This document shows positions 19,667-31,367 of a stretch of DNA of 64,000 nucleotides, one piece after another. This DNA comes from Lycium barbarum. Lineage: Eukaryota; Streptophyta; Magnoliopsida; Solanales; Solanaceae. Position 1 is the first letter of the stretch, and the number at the start of each line of letters is the position of its first letter. Below the pieces are notes generated by a model, which worked only from the letters and a program-made list of their open reading frames with translations, was not told the origin of the DNA and ran no database searches. The position numbers and the translations under genes were made by a program. The DNA lies in NCBI RefSeq assembly GCF_019175385.1, contig NC_083338.1, forward strand, positions 67,302,884-67,366,883. The letters run 5' to 3'.

Positions 19667-22310
19667 TGTAACATCCCGTAAACCCGAGTCAGGTGTGAAT
19701 GTATGAAAACCAGTATTAAGTTGATATTTTAGCCATATGAATCCATTCGGGATGATTTCGGGTGATAAACAGTCGTTTTGAAGTCAAACCAAAAACTGAA
19801 GTTCTTAAGGTCTTCTATATAAATTCATCTACGTCTGAGACAGTCTTCACTAATGGCCAGTTTTCGTATATTTTCCTTAGGAATTTGAGAAATTTCAAAA
19901 CCTGAAAATTGTGGGTCTTTTAAATACCTTTCCAACGTTAGGTTGCCCTGCTCTAAAAGAACTCTGTGCTAGGAGTTATGCCCATTTTACTGAGCATCAT
20001 CTGTGCAGTGCAAAAATTAGGCGTGCGCGACGCCCCAGACCAAATTTTCAGCAAACTCAATATTTTGACGCTGTTGAAATGGACACACTGTGTGCGGCGC
20101 CCTGGGCGATGCCCCAGGAGACGCACCAGGCCATTTTACGCCTGAAGCGATTTTTTCCGAATTTTATAAAGGCCTAACTTCGTTATATTCTTTCCCACTA
20201 CGTTTTGACCGACTTTTTAAGAGGAAAAAATCCTAGGGTTTCTCGAAAACTTATAAGGTGAGTTCTTGATCAATTCCCACCATTACTTCATCAATCTAAC
20301 ATCATATTAACACTAGTTCATCTTCTAAAAACCCTAGATTCTTGAAACCCAAGAAAGAGAAGAACAAAGGGACGTTTGGAGACGTTAATATTCCTTCTAT
20401 AAGGTATGATTCTTGACCTTTCTAATTTTATTGAAAGGGTTTACACTAGTGTAGGTTATCCTATGGGATTAGAATCCATGATTAATTCATGAAGTGTTCA
20501 AGAACGTGTTCTAGTCATGAAAACCCCAGCTTTCATTGGTAAGAAGGGTTTGTGGGTAGAAATAGGTTAGAGTTCTAATCTCTCCTATCTAAAAATATTG
20601 TAGAGTAATTGTTGGATTGTGGGAAGTACGCTTGAGCGAGAATTAAGGTATGTCTCTTTTGAACATACTCTTTTGATCGATTTTTATAAACTCTTTGGTT
20701 GTGATTTGTATGTCTCTTTTAATGCTCTTCGTTGAATAAAAAGGTGAACTTTTCACGAATTGAAACTCTTTTTCTTACTTTAATTATGGTTAATGTGGAT
20801 GAGGGAACAAGCCCACATTAAACCTAGTTTGTATCATGCCCTACGTACATATATAAGTTATAATTGTTTTTCCTCTATAAGAGATAATCAATAATGATGG
20901 CTAAGGATTGGTATTAATGTTTTCATGATAAATTATGACATTAAAATCTTGGTTAAAGAAGTGTAAACGTTTTCAAGACATTCTTTGAAATGGTTTATCT
21001 TTACGATATGGCATAATGAACCTTAATGGTAAATGGTGATGTGACTACCTTGAGATGAATTGTAATTCGGATTTTATGCTATGAACTCTATTGATGTGAT
21101 TTTACCTAGCCAATCGGGAGGATGAGTGGTCACCGAGGATTTCATATTCCGGTGTGTTTATGCCTAGCCATTCGGGAGGATGAGTGGTCACCGACGATTT
21201 CATATTTCGGTGCATTTATGCCTAGCTACTCGGGCGGAAGGGTAGTCACTATGGATCCTAATGTGGTAATTGTCTTGCCATTCGAGAGGAAGAGGCGCCA
21301 CTACCGGGTTCGCTACCCGGAGTGTGGTTAATGCTTAGCTATTCGGGAGGAAAGATAGCCACCGAGAATTTCATATTCCGGTGTGGTGCGCTGTGACAAG
21401 GGAACCTCTGTCATCCCTTCGATGTGATTGATTCTTGGGCCTGTATGGGCATGTGTGATATTCTTATTCTCTCATGGAAGTGTTGTTGACAATCATGATC
21501 AATTTGAAAGGAATAATTGGAAGTTGTAAATTGACAAAAGGCTTTATAATTGGTTTTGATAATTCTTATTGAGATACACATGCTGAATACCTATTTTCAT
21601 ATTGATTAATGGATTTGTAAACTGTTTAACAAATGATATTAAGAATCATAAAGTGGAATGGCTGGTTTTATTTATACTATCTTTTCAGAACTGATTTCTT
21701 TATGAATTATTATATTTTATTTTTATAATACTTGTTGTCCCCGAGGTACTCGCTGAGTACGAAAGTACTCAGGCATACCATTGTTGTTTTTGATGGTATG
21801 TTAGGTAACGGAGAAGAGCAGGTTCGTGATACTCTCGACACTTAGGAGAACTTGCTGCTGTTGTTGATTTGGTGAGCCTACATCCTTTTTTGTCGGACAT
21901 TGATGGTTTCATTTATTATTCTAGATTTTCGGGCTATGTCCCGAAGTTAGATGATTGTTTTGTCTCTTAGAAGCTCCATAGATAGTTGTCAGAATTGTGG
22001 GTAGATTGTCAAAGTCTCACACGACTTAATGGGTGTTTGCCACGTTTATGACTATTTACTTATATTAGACTTCTGCTGATCTTATTTCATAATTGTGATC
22101 CTGATACATGCAGTTACCTATAACTTTGTTTAATTTAATAAGGAAAGATTATTAAAAATGAACTTGATGTTACATTTATTTTATAAACTGTTGGAGGCGA
22201 ATGTTGAACCTGGCGGGTTCAAGTGTTACTATTGTGTCGTTTAGGTTCTTCCGATGTTGTTCATGACGTCGTATGCCTGTCATGTCTAGGGTGAGTTTTA
22301 GGACGTGACA
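19667..22310 (+). repeat. 3' LTR of element C
   Basis: This LTR is 2644 bp, begins TGTAACATCCCG and ends GGACGTGACA. It contains a tandem repeat at 21105-21390 and a double hairpin at 21753-21800. The ORF at 19911-20177 has no recognisable product and lies in LTR sequence. Confidence 0.9.
21105..21390 (+). repeat. 58-bp tandem repeat within the LTR of element C
   Basis: Units start CCTAGCCA/CTATTCGGGAGGA at 21105, 21163 and 21221, with diverged units near 21273 and 21333. Each has ATTCGGGAGGA, a GGTCACCGA-like block and ATTTCATATTCCGGTG. The truncated 5' LTR keeps only the last unit because element B removed the rest from view. Confidence 0.85.
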
Positions 22311-23231
22311 GATCTGTAGGCGCAAGTCGATGGACCGTCGACACGTCGACGGATCGTCGACCCGCTCGTCGAACCGCCTCCCTGGAATTTTCTAGTCCAA
22401 GCTATAAATAGACGACCCTTGTTATTATTTTTCATATCTCACCTTCTCCACAAGTTTTGAACACTCTAGAATATTCCCTCCGCTATATTAACACATATCC
22501 AAGATAAATCAAGGATTAAACACCAAGAATTGGTAGAATTAAGTGTATGGATGCTCACTAGGGTTTGTAGAGATCAAGAATTCCTTTTGTATTGAAGTTG
22601 GGGTTTTTTCTCAAGGGGAGTATCTTCATCCAAGGATCATTCCTACATAATCAAAGGTGAGTTTTACATCTGTTTCATGTTCTTACAAGTAGGGAGTGGT
22701 TGAAAGACTTGGATTCGAGAAGAAAGTAGAATATGGAGCCCAAATGTGGAAATAATGACATTCTTGAATAGTAACTTGACTTGAATCATAGTTCTTGATA
22801 TGCCATGAGTATAATCTTGTTGTGAAAGGTACAAATGATGTTAAAAAAGTATTATATGGAAATGAATATGATGTTAGGTCATAGCAATGGCTATGGATGA
22901 CCTTGAAAGGGTGTTTTAAGAATTGAATAATGTTTAGCTTGAAGAAGTTTATTGATTATGACATTATGGGTGTTGTTATTGATGTTTGGGAGTTTTTTAG
23001 TATATGGATAAAGTTCTTTAAACAAAGGAAACGCTGCCCAATTTTTGTTAGCTCTCAGTCGCCTTAGCTTAGCCTTAAGCATGTTTCTAATGATCTAATG
23101 TAGTACGAATTCTCTTGAATGTAGAGTTGTGAGCTTGGAAGGAGAACACTTAGTTGTTAAGGAGACGTAAAGGTATGTAAGTCTAGTCCCTTTTCTTCCA
23201 AAGGCATGACTTCTCTACTACGATTTCCTTT
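22311..23231 (+). repeat. 5' LTR of element D, partial
   Basis: It matches about 31636-32540 of the 3' LTR. It keeps GTCGAC/GGACCGTC palindromes (22322-22375) upstream of a TATA box CTATAAATAG (22402-22411). The left part lies beyond element C. The right part ends abruptly at GATTTCCTTT, where the 3' LTR continues CTTATATTTCC, so about 1.1 kb of LTR plus the PBS is missing. Confidence 0.85.
22402..22411 (+). promoter_or_regulatory. Probable TATA box of the element D 5' LTR
   Basis: CTATAAATAG matches the plant TATA consensus, follows a palindrome cluster, and is conserved in the 3' LTR at 31721-31730. Confidence 0.6.
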
Positions 23232-23236
23232 CAGCG

Positions 23237-23549
23237 ATGCCGGTAAAGAGGAAAGTAATCGTCGCCTAGAAAGGCAAGACTGCGACAGGAAGGCGGAATG
23301 AGCAGGAGTCCCCGGTAAATATAGAAGAGGGTGAGTCCCACAATGAGGCTCCATCTCAGAATTCTCATACTCGGCCTACATTAAAGTGGCATGAAGGGGC
23401 CTCAGCTCCAGCTCCAATGCCTCCAGTTCCTCCACCGGGTGCTTTGGGCCAGCAAATGACCGAGGCTATTCAGTTATTGACCCAGCTAGTTGCTGCTCAA
23501 GCTCAGCGGCAGAGTGCGGGTCCAGGTGACAGAGTGGCTAGTGCTAGAG
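23237..23549 (+). pseudogene. gag: Gag N-terminus of element D, before solo LTR E
   Basis: The gag ATG is at 23237 (MPVKRKVIVA), followed at once by an in-frame TAG. The same frame then gives a P/A-rich stretch and ALGQQMTEAIQLLTQLVAAQAQ, which matches AVQLLTxLVAGQA of the Gag proteins of A, H and J. The frame is interrupted at 23549 by solo LTR E and resumes after 26684. No PBS or leader precedes it. Confidence 0.8.
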
Positions 23550-26500
23550 TGTTATATCCCGCATTTTTGCGCATTCGGATAATTTAAGATAATTGCGGAA
23601 GATTAAGAACAAGACTATAATTTTGATCTTGTTTGGTGTACAAGTTGTTTATGAAAATTTTGAAGTAGGAATATTAAGAAAGGTCAAGGGAATGAAGGGA
23701 AATTCACAATACGACTCGTGGAAATATGGAGGAAGACGAAGGGAAAATTTGGAATTTGGAAAATAATTTTTCATAAATTGTAGGACAAAAAAAAAAGGTG
23801 GGCTTGCAATTAAAGAGGCCATTTGAGCCATTCAAAGGGGGTGGGCTTAGGCCCAATTAGAAGCTTAATGAATAAGCTTAAAAGATGACTAAGTCATCTT
23901 TATTTCATAACATTTCCTAGAAATTTCTAGAATTTTAAAGAACAAAGAAGAAAGAAAGGGGAAGGGCCATTTCGGCCAAGACCCCAAACATTCATGCCAT
24001 GGAAATCGATCACAAAAAAATATTTTCTCCTAGCAATCCCACCAATTGGAAGGCCCTCTACAACATGGAAGAGTTGTTGGAACAAGAAAATCATCCATTT
24101 GTACAAATTCATCATCTTAACCAAGAGGAAAGTTGAAGGAAAAAAAGGTAAGAACAAATCTTCTTTATATGTTATGGATGCTTGTGTATATTGTAGGATG
24201 TGTAAATGAATGAGAAACATGAAAACATGAATGTTGAAGTGTGGCCGTGTGAGTATGGTGTTGGCTGAATTTAGTTGCATTTGTGGAGAAATGATGAATT
24301 AATTTTACTTAGTATCATGATTGTTGTGGTATGTTGAAGTGAATGAGACTCATGAAAATATGTAGTGTGCATGTGTGGCCGTGTGGTGCTAGAAGAGTGA
24401 GAAAATTTTATCTTGTATGTTGGTTGTTGTTGTAGTGAAATCTATGATGGAAAATGGAAGCTTAATAATTTTAGTTTAGGTGGTAATTGTTGGAAACTTG
24501 TTCTAGAAGTTTATGAAGATTGAATATGATGTTCTTGCATGTATGGCATATAAGGTTGTTAGTATGGTGTTGTTGGAATATAAATTATAAGGTTGTTATT
24601 GTTTTTGTTGGAGTTGGAAGGTCTTGAAGGAAGTAGTATGTTAATTGAAATTGTTATTATGATTGTTGGCATTGTTGTTGATAATTTGGCCGGGTTGAAT
24701 TCCCGGTTTGTTGTTGATTAAATTGGCTAAGTTGATGTTTTGGAGATGGTGTATTTATAGGGGAAGTGCTGCCGAAATTTCGGTAGACAAATGTTACCTT
24801 AAGATTCAACTTCTAGATGCGCTAATTAAGGTTTGGTAAATATGACCAATTTGTAGATTTTGGCGGATTTGCAACTTGAATTTGGAGTAGCATAAGGAGC
24901 GGAAAAAGGTATGTAAGGTTTTATCCTTTCTTGCTTGGCATGTCTTAGGAATACAAGGTTGGATACGAGCCTCGGGGACAACTCTATTCTCCGGAATCCG
25001 CACCTAAAGTTTCTCCTTTTTCATTCAATGGAATTGAATTAGAAAGTGTGCGAAATGTTGGAAAAAACCTCCGAAGCATCTAGAACTGGCATAAATATGA
25101 CCTGACTACCTTAAAACCCCCACGAGTGACGTCATGAAATGTAATGTACGTAAATTTGGTACGCCGCCTCATTTGACCCGAGGTGGGCCCATTGTTCCCG
25201 GATTTTCCTTATTGTTCCGTTTATCAAGTGACAAGTACTGTAACTATTCCAATGAGAATATTTCTATGATAATAATGATAATGATGATGTAAGGAAGAGA
25301 ATATGTCCATGATAAGTATGAAAAGAATGATTCCATGACCAAGTGTCTTAAGTCAAGAATTCAATGTGAGTATGAAAGTGCCCAACTAGTTCATGATCTT
25401 TAATTCAATTCCTTGGTCATGACGTTATTCTCTAAAGATTTCAAAGCACATGAATTGATGTCTATGATGCCCATGATTTCATACTATGTTTTCTTCTAAT
25501 GCCATTCTCCGTTGATAGTCTCGCCTTAAAATACTCGTTCCTTCCAGGTGAGACAAAGCGATCACGGTTATTCCATAATGTAATCGGAGGTCACCGACCT
25601 TACGTCACTCCGATGGATACATGATTTTCTTTGGGCTCTCCTGCATGCTTATATGACATATGTATATGAGATATGAATATGTACATGGGGTGGGGGGAAA
25701 GGATACATGGGGATTGGAAGGGAAACATGTTTCATTGCCACCTGGTCAGCTAGCTTACCATCCCGGACGCGGGATGCCCGGACGCGGGATATATGGGCGA
25801 GCCGATGTATTTCGGTGCTATGTGGGCGAGCCGACATTGTTCGGTGCTATGCTATGACCCGACATGATATGACACGATATGATATGACATGATATGATGT
25901 GACACGCTATGATATGACATGATATGATATAACATGACATGACATGATATGATATGATACGACATGATATGACATGACCAGATAAAGCATGCATGGCATC
26001 CGCCCCCAGGGCACTCATATGTTCAGGTTACTCTTTTGTTCCATGATATGCTCAGACAGAAGTACCCCGTACCTATATGGTTGGGAAGTTTACATGTAAA
26101 TGTGTATATGTCGTTGCAAAAAGGGAAAGTTAGCTTACTTGATATCTGCCCTAAGAGGCAAGCAGAGGTACAAGTTATGTTCTTACTATATACTATTCTC
26201 TATGTCTTCTACCATGATCTTATGTTATTACTCTTGCCTTACATACTCAGTACATTGTTCGTACTGACCCCTCTTCTTCGGGGGTTGCGTTCATGCCGCG
26301 CAGGTACACCCAGACGAGTGAAGCTAGCATAGAAGACGTTCCAGCGGGGTCGGTAGACTCCACTTGTTCTGGAGTGCTGCCGAGTCAGAGTATATGAGCC
26401 ATGATGTTTTGTTCGATGTTAGAGACTTTGCAGACAGAGTCGTGGGTATAGAGTGTCAGCTTTGTAGACGGCTTCGCCAGTCAATATGTTATTATGTTCA

Positions 26501-26679
26501 TGTCACGGGTCCTATATGATGATAGACTTTACTTATGAAAACAAAATTGGAGAGCTTACTATGTATTTTATTCTTAAGTGATTCAAGAGTTTATGTATGT
26601 AATAAGAGTCAGTGGGTTCGCTCGGCTCCAGATATGGGGTCGGGTGCCCATCACACCCTGTCGGGATTGGGGTGTGACA
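23550..26679 (+). repeat. Solo LTR E, flanked by TAGAG target-site duplication
   Basis: This is a 3130 bp LTR with TG...CA ends (TGTTATATCCCGC to GGTGTGACA) in the gag gene of D. TAGAG stands on both sides (23545-23549 and 26680-26684), and the host gag frame continues across the gap. No internal region remains, as expected after recombination between two LTRs. Inside are a TATA-like GTATTTATAG (24751-24760), the palindrome CCGAAATTTCGG (24772-24783), a GATATGACAT-type minisatellite (25855-25985) and a double hairpin (26268-26303). The small ORFs in it, some composed of the minisatellite, are not credible genes. Confidence 0.93.
25855..25985 (+). repeat. GATATGACAT-type minisatellite in solo LTR E
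   Basis: Degenerate 5- and 10-bp units of the form GATATGACAT run head to tail, with ACGATATGAT and GACATGACAT variants. Translations of it on either strand are low complexity and not genes. Confidence 0.85.
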
Positions 26680-26684
26680 TAGAG

Positions 26685-28163
26685 CCCGTGATTTTATGAG
26701 TTTGAATCCTCCATAATTTTTCGGGTCAAAGCCGGATGAAGACCCGCAGGGTTTTATAGATTAGATGTTGAGGACGCTGAGAATAATACATGCTTTCGAT
26801 ACTGAGTCAGTGGAGTTGGCAACTTATAGGTTGCGGGATGTAGCCGTTCTATGGTATAATAATTAGATATCTTCGAGGAAGGAAAATGCACCTCTCCCAG
26901 TTTGGTAGGAGTTTGTATATGCTTTCATTCGCCATTATTTACCACCCGATGTTGGAAAGGCCCGAGCTGACTTGTTTTTAAATCTAAAGCAAGGAAATAT
27001 GTGTGGTCGGGAGTCTAGTCTCCATTTTAATTCATTGGCCCGGTACTTAGACCATGGTGGCCGATATGGGAGACCGAGTACATCGATTTGTAAGTGGCTT
27101 AGGGCCACATTTGATCAAGGATTTCTTGAAAGCTTCACTACAGGAAGGGATGGACATTTCCTATATTCAGCCCCATGTGCAAAATTTAGAAGAACAACAA
27201 CAGCCGCAAAGTGGTGGGCGTGATATGGATAGAGGGCAGAGCAAGAGGGCCAGATCTGCCGGTGCTTGTAGTGAGTGTAGAGGGGGTCAACGACAACAGT
27301 ACTCCAGATATTCAGGCCAGTCTGCAGCTAATGCACCTCCTCGATTCGCGAGCAGGAGATTTGATCGCCCCATTTATTCCAGTCCTAGCCCGACTTTGAG
27401 ATTTTCGGGCTCCCAGTTTAGGGGCGATATCAGTTAGAGGAGACCCCCAGTACCGCAATACAGCCAGTGTGGTAGATTACATTTGGGTCAGTGTCGCCGA
27501 GGTTCAGATGCTTGTTACGCTTGTGGTCAGACTGGGCATATGATGCGAGACTATCCATCGATTAGTGGTAGAGTTAGGGCCCAGCCTATCAAATCAGTAG
27601 CTGGCTCTTCTTCGTCCGTGAGCCCTGTAGGGCAGACTCTCCAGGCTTTAGTAGGCCACGACAGAAGCAGAGGGGTAGCATCCAGTTCAGGTGGCTCTCA
27701 GCCCCGTATTTACGCCTTAGCCGGATGACAGGATCTTGAGTCCTCCCCTGATGTTGTCACAGGTATCCTATTAGTATTCTCTCATGATGTCTATGCATTG
27801 ATTGATCCGGGTTCTACCTTGTCATATATTACTCCGTATATTGCTGATTGTATTAGGGTGAAACCAGAGTCAATTAAACCTTTTGAAGTGTCTACTCTTG
27901 GCGATCCGGTAATAACTAGACAAGTATATAGAAATTGTGTGATTATGGTATGTGATCGTCACACTGTAGAGGATTTGATTGAATTGGAAATGTTAGATTT
28001 CGATGTTATTATGGGCATGGATTGGTTAGCTTCTTGTTATACTAATGTGGATTGCAGAACAAAGATGATTCGATTCCAATTTTCAGGAGAACCATTGCTT
28101 GAATGGAAAGGTAATACAGCGTTTCCAAGAGGTAGGTTTATTTCTTATCTCAAAGCGAGGTAG
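26685..28163 (+). pseudogene. Gag C-terminal part and protease of element D, decayed
   Basis: The sequence continues gag after solo [33 protein letters not shown], then LARYLDHGG, all interrupted by stops and shifts near 26760, 26865 and 27050. A basic R/Q/S-rich linker follows (27211-27437). The zinc knuckle reads CYACGQTGHMMRDY, so the last Cys has become Tyr and metal binding is probably lost. The protease frame (27798-28163) is open, with [13 protein letters not shown] and [15 protein letters not shown] at 27726-27728 and TAG at 28161-28163 break the frame between domains. Clearly a dead copy of the same Gag-Pol type as A and H. Confidence 0.85.
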
Positions 28164-29500
28164 ATGACTACAAAAGGCTATCTTTATCATCTAGTCCGGG
28201 TTCATGATACTGAAGCAAAGCCGCAGACTCTTCAATCCGTTCTGGTAGTAAATGAGTTTCCGGATGTATTTCCAGATGAACTTCCAAGTTTTCCACTGGA
28301 ACGGGAGATCGACTTTACTACTAATGTGTTGCCGGACACCGAACCCATATCTATTCCTCCTTACAGAATGGATCCAGCAGAATTGAAAGAGTTAAAGGCA
28401 CAATTAAAGGATTTGCTTGAGAAGGGATTTATTAGATCTAGTTCATCGCCATGCGGAGCACCTGTCTTGTTTGTAAGAAAGAAAGATGGTTCCTTGCGAA
28501 TGTGCATTGACTATAGGCAGTTGAACAAGGTGACGATAAAGAATAGGTATCTGCTTCCGAGAATCGATGATTTGTTTGATCAACTACAAGGTGCTAAGTG
28601 GTTTTCAAAGATAGATCTGAGATCAGGATATCACCAAGTGAGAGTCAAGGAAGAAGACATTCCGAAAATGGCTTTCAGAACCCGACATGGTCATTGCGAG
28701 TTTCGGGTAACGTCATTTGGGTTGACTAACGCTCCAACAGTGTTTATGAATTTGATGAATAATGTATTCAGGCCTTTTCTAGATCTATTTGTGATTGTAT
28801 TCATCGATGACATTTTAGTATATTCTCGGTCAAAAGCAGAAGATGCAGATCATCTACGTACTGTCCTTGGGATTCTTTGGACTCGTGAATTGTATGCCAA
28901 TTTTCAAAATGTGAGTTCTGGTTGGATTCTGTAACTTTTCTGGCCCATATTATCTCAGCTGACGGCATCCGAGTAGATATTCAGAAAATCGAGGCTGTGA
29001 AGACTTGGCCAAGACCTACAACACCTACAGAGGTCCGTAGGTTTTTGGGGTTAGCAGGTTATTACAGAAGATTTATGGAAGGATTCTCTTCAATTTCAGT
29101 ACCGTTGACGAAGCTAACTCAGAAGTCAGCAAAGTTTCAATGGATCGATGCTTATGAGCGCAGTTTTAAGGAATTGAAAGGTAGGTTGACTTCAGCTCCA
29201 GTTCTGACATTTCCAGAAGGGTCAGAAGGCTATGTAGTTTATTGTGATGCCTCTGGTGTTGGGTTGGGCTGTGTGCTGATGCAGCACGGTATGGTTGTTG
29301 CCTATGCTTCCAGGCAGTTGCGGAAACATGAGAATAATTATCCGACCCACAATCTTGAGTTAGCTACGGTTATTCATGCACTAAAGATGTGGAGACATTA
29401 TTTGTGTGGTGTACATATTGACATTTATACCGATCACAAAAGTCTCCAGTATATCTTCAAGCAAAAGGAGTTGAATATGCGACAGTGGGGGTGGTTATAG
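28164..29500 (+). pseudogene. Reverse transcriptase and RNase H of element D
   Basis: Frame 28164-28934 holds the linker after protease and most of [59 protein letters not shown] and the catalytic [10 protein letters not shown] frameshift near 28920 moves the frame to 28922-29500, which carries the RT thumb ([25 protein letters not shown]) and RNase H ([23 protein letters not shown]). It ends at TAG 29498-29500, where other copies read [10 protein letters not shown]. Catalytic residues look intact, but the frame breaks make it a pseudogene. Confidence 0.9.
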
Positions 29501-31147
29501 CTATTGAAAAACTATGATGTGAGTATTTTATATCATCCCGGGAAGACGAATGTGGTAGACGATGCGCTTAGCCATAAATCCGTGGGCAGTCTATGTGATG
29601 TTCAGCCAGAAAAGAAAGAACTAGTCCATGAACTCCACGAATTTTAGCTAGCCTAAGAGTCCGCTTAATAGACTCGGGAAATGTAGGAGTTGCTGTTCAC
29701 AATCCATCTGTTTCATCCATATACATGGTAGTGAAAAGGTGCCAATATGAAGATCCCCAGCTGAGTCACTATAGAGATACACTTCCCCAGAAGGAGAAGT
29801 CACCATTTGAGATTTCTATAGATGGGATTCTCAAATATCGGAACAGGTTAGCTGGAAGAAGCTCGTTACTCCCGGTATTCTATCCATCCAGGAGCGACAA
29901 AGATGTACCATAACCTTAAGTCAATATATTGGTGGGATAGTATGAAGAAAGATATAGTGGAATTTGTAGCCCAATGCCCAAATTGCCAACAAGTGAAAAT
30001 CGAGCATCAAAAGCCCGGATGATTGTTGCAGGCTATGAAAATTCTAACTTGGAAATGGGAAGTGATCAACATTGATTTCATCGTAGGTTTGCCTCGTTCT
30101 CAGTGTAAGTATGACTCCATATGGGTGTTTTTTGATAGACTCACGAAGTCTACTCATTTTCTACCAGTCAGGACTATCTACTCAGTAGAAGATTATGCGA
30201 AGTTGTATCTCCAAGAGATAGTGCGACTTCATGGGGTACCAATATCTATTATAACTGATAGAGGAGCACAATTTACTGCTAAATTTTACAAGTCCTTTCA
30301 AGAACATTTGGGAACTCAAGTTAGACTCAACACAACATTTCATCCACAGACTGATGGACAAGCTGAACACACTATTCAGACCTTAGAAGATATGTTGCGG
30401 GCATGTGTATTATACTTCGGAGGTAATTGAGATGATCATTTACCACTTATTGAGTTTGCATACAACAACAGTTATCATTCCAGTATCCTAATGGCCCCGT
30501 ATGAAGCTCTATATGGAAGGAAATTTAGATTGCCAATTGGGTGGTTTGAAGCAGAAGAGACACAACTAATAGGTCCAAACTTGATTCAGCAAGCAGTGAA
30601 AAATATTAAGCTTATTCGAGACCGATTGTTGAAAGCCCAGAGTCGCTAGAAATCTTATGCGGACAATCGTCGACGAAACTTGGAATTCTAAGTTAATGAT
30701 TGGACATTCCTGAAAGTGTCGCTGATGAAAGGTGTAATGAGATTTGGGAAGAAGGGAAAGCTTAGTCCTCAATATATTGGACCTTATAAGATTGTGCGCA
30801 AAATGGGCCAAGGAGCTTATGAACTAGATCTACCTCCAGAACTTGAATCAGTCCACCCAGTTTTTCATGTGTCAATGCTCCGTAAGTGTGCTGGAGATCC
30901 TTCCAGAATCATGCCAGTAGATGATGTCCAAATTACTGAGAAGTTGGCTTATGAAGAGGTACCCATTGCTATACTAGATAGACAAGTGCGGAAACTCAAG
31001 AACAATGAGGTAGCCTCAGTTAAGGTCTTGTGGAGAAACGATAACAGAGAGGAAATGACTTGGGAAGCGGGAGAAGATATGAAGTCCAGATATCCGTATT
31101 TGTTTCCATCGCTAGAAGAGGTTCACGATGAGACGCCATTGTCGTAA
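29501..31147 (+). pseudogene. Integrase and chromodomain of element D, decayed
   Basis: A decayed linker (VSILYHPGKTNVV, then stops) is followed by integrase pieces. Near 29850 a deletion or shift removes part of the His pair of the zinc site; [14 protein letters not shown] survives. The catalytic D, D, E lie in NIDFIVG, ITDRGAQF and GQAEHTIQ (30023-30430). TGA/TAG stops occur near 30020, 30428 and 30647. The final frame 30716-31147 is open and carries the IGPYKIVRK GPY/F module and the chromodomain (AILDRQVRKL, EEMTWEAGED), ending TAA 31145-31147. Confidence 0.88.
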
Positions 31148-31367
31148 GGTATGTAATGTTTTTTTCTGATGCTCTTGGTCGTGTGCGGCCATGTTTTCTT
31201 GCCACTGTTCTTGTAGCCCTATGAGGCAATGTTAGTTTGGGTTGTTGTGATAGGATGGTAGTGCCATATTACAGGGTAAACTCTGGCGAAATTTTTGTAG
31301 AATCCTCGAGGACTTAACATTCGAGGACGAATGTTCTTAAGAGGGGGGGGGGGGGGGGGGGGGAGAA
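31148..31367 (+). promoter_or_regulatory. 3' UTR, hairpin and G-run polypurine tract of element D
   Basis: Contents: a GGTAAACTCTGGCGAAAT motif (31275-31292), the inverted repeat AACATTCG-AGGA-CGAATGTT (31316-31335), and a PPT that has become a run of 21 G (31343-31363) followed by AGAA directly before the LTR. Other elements have 6-7 G here. Confidence 0.85.

Larger units (their letters stand above)
16888..22310 (+). mobile_element. Element C: internally deleted, non-autonomous LTR retrotransposon
   Basis: It consists of the right part of a 5' LTR (16888-17891), a short interior (17892-19666) and a full 3' LTR (19667-22310). The interior starts with an iMet PBS (17896-17907) and ends with a hairpin and PPT. 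It holds only decayed gag/protease remnants, with no RT, RNase H or integrase, so C must have relied on proteins from another element. It lies in the 5' LTR of element D: the bases after 22310 (GATCT, inferred TSD) continue a D-type LTR. Confidence 0.87.

Noticed and set aside
25855..25985. CRISPR-like or other spaced repeat array
   Set aside because: The units are contiguous and degenerate with no unique spacers, and the genome is a plant's.
25649..26018. Small ORFs rich in repeated MSCHIIS-like residues
   Set aside because: They are translations of the GATATGACAT minisatellite.
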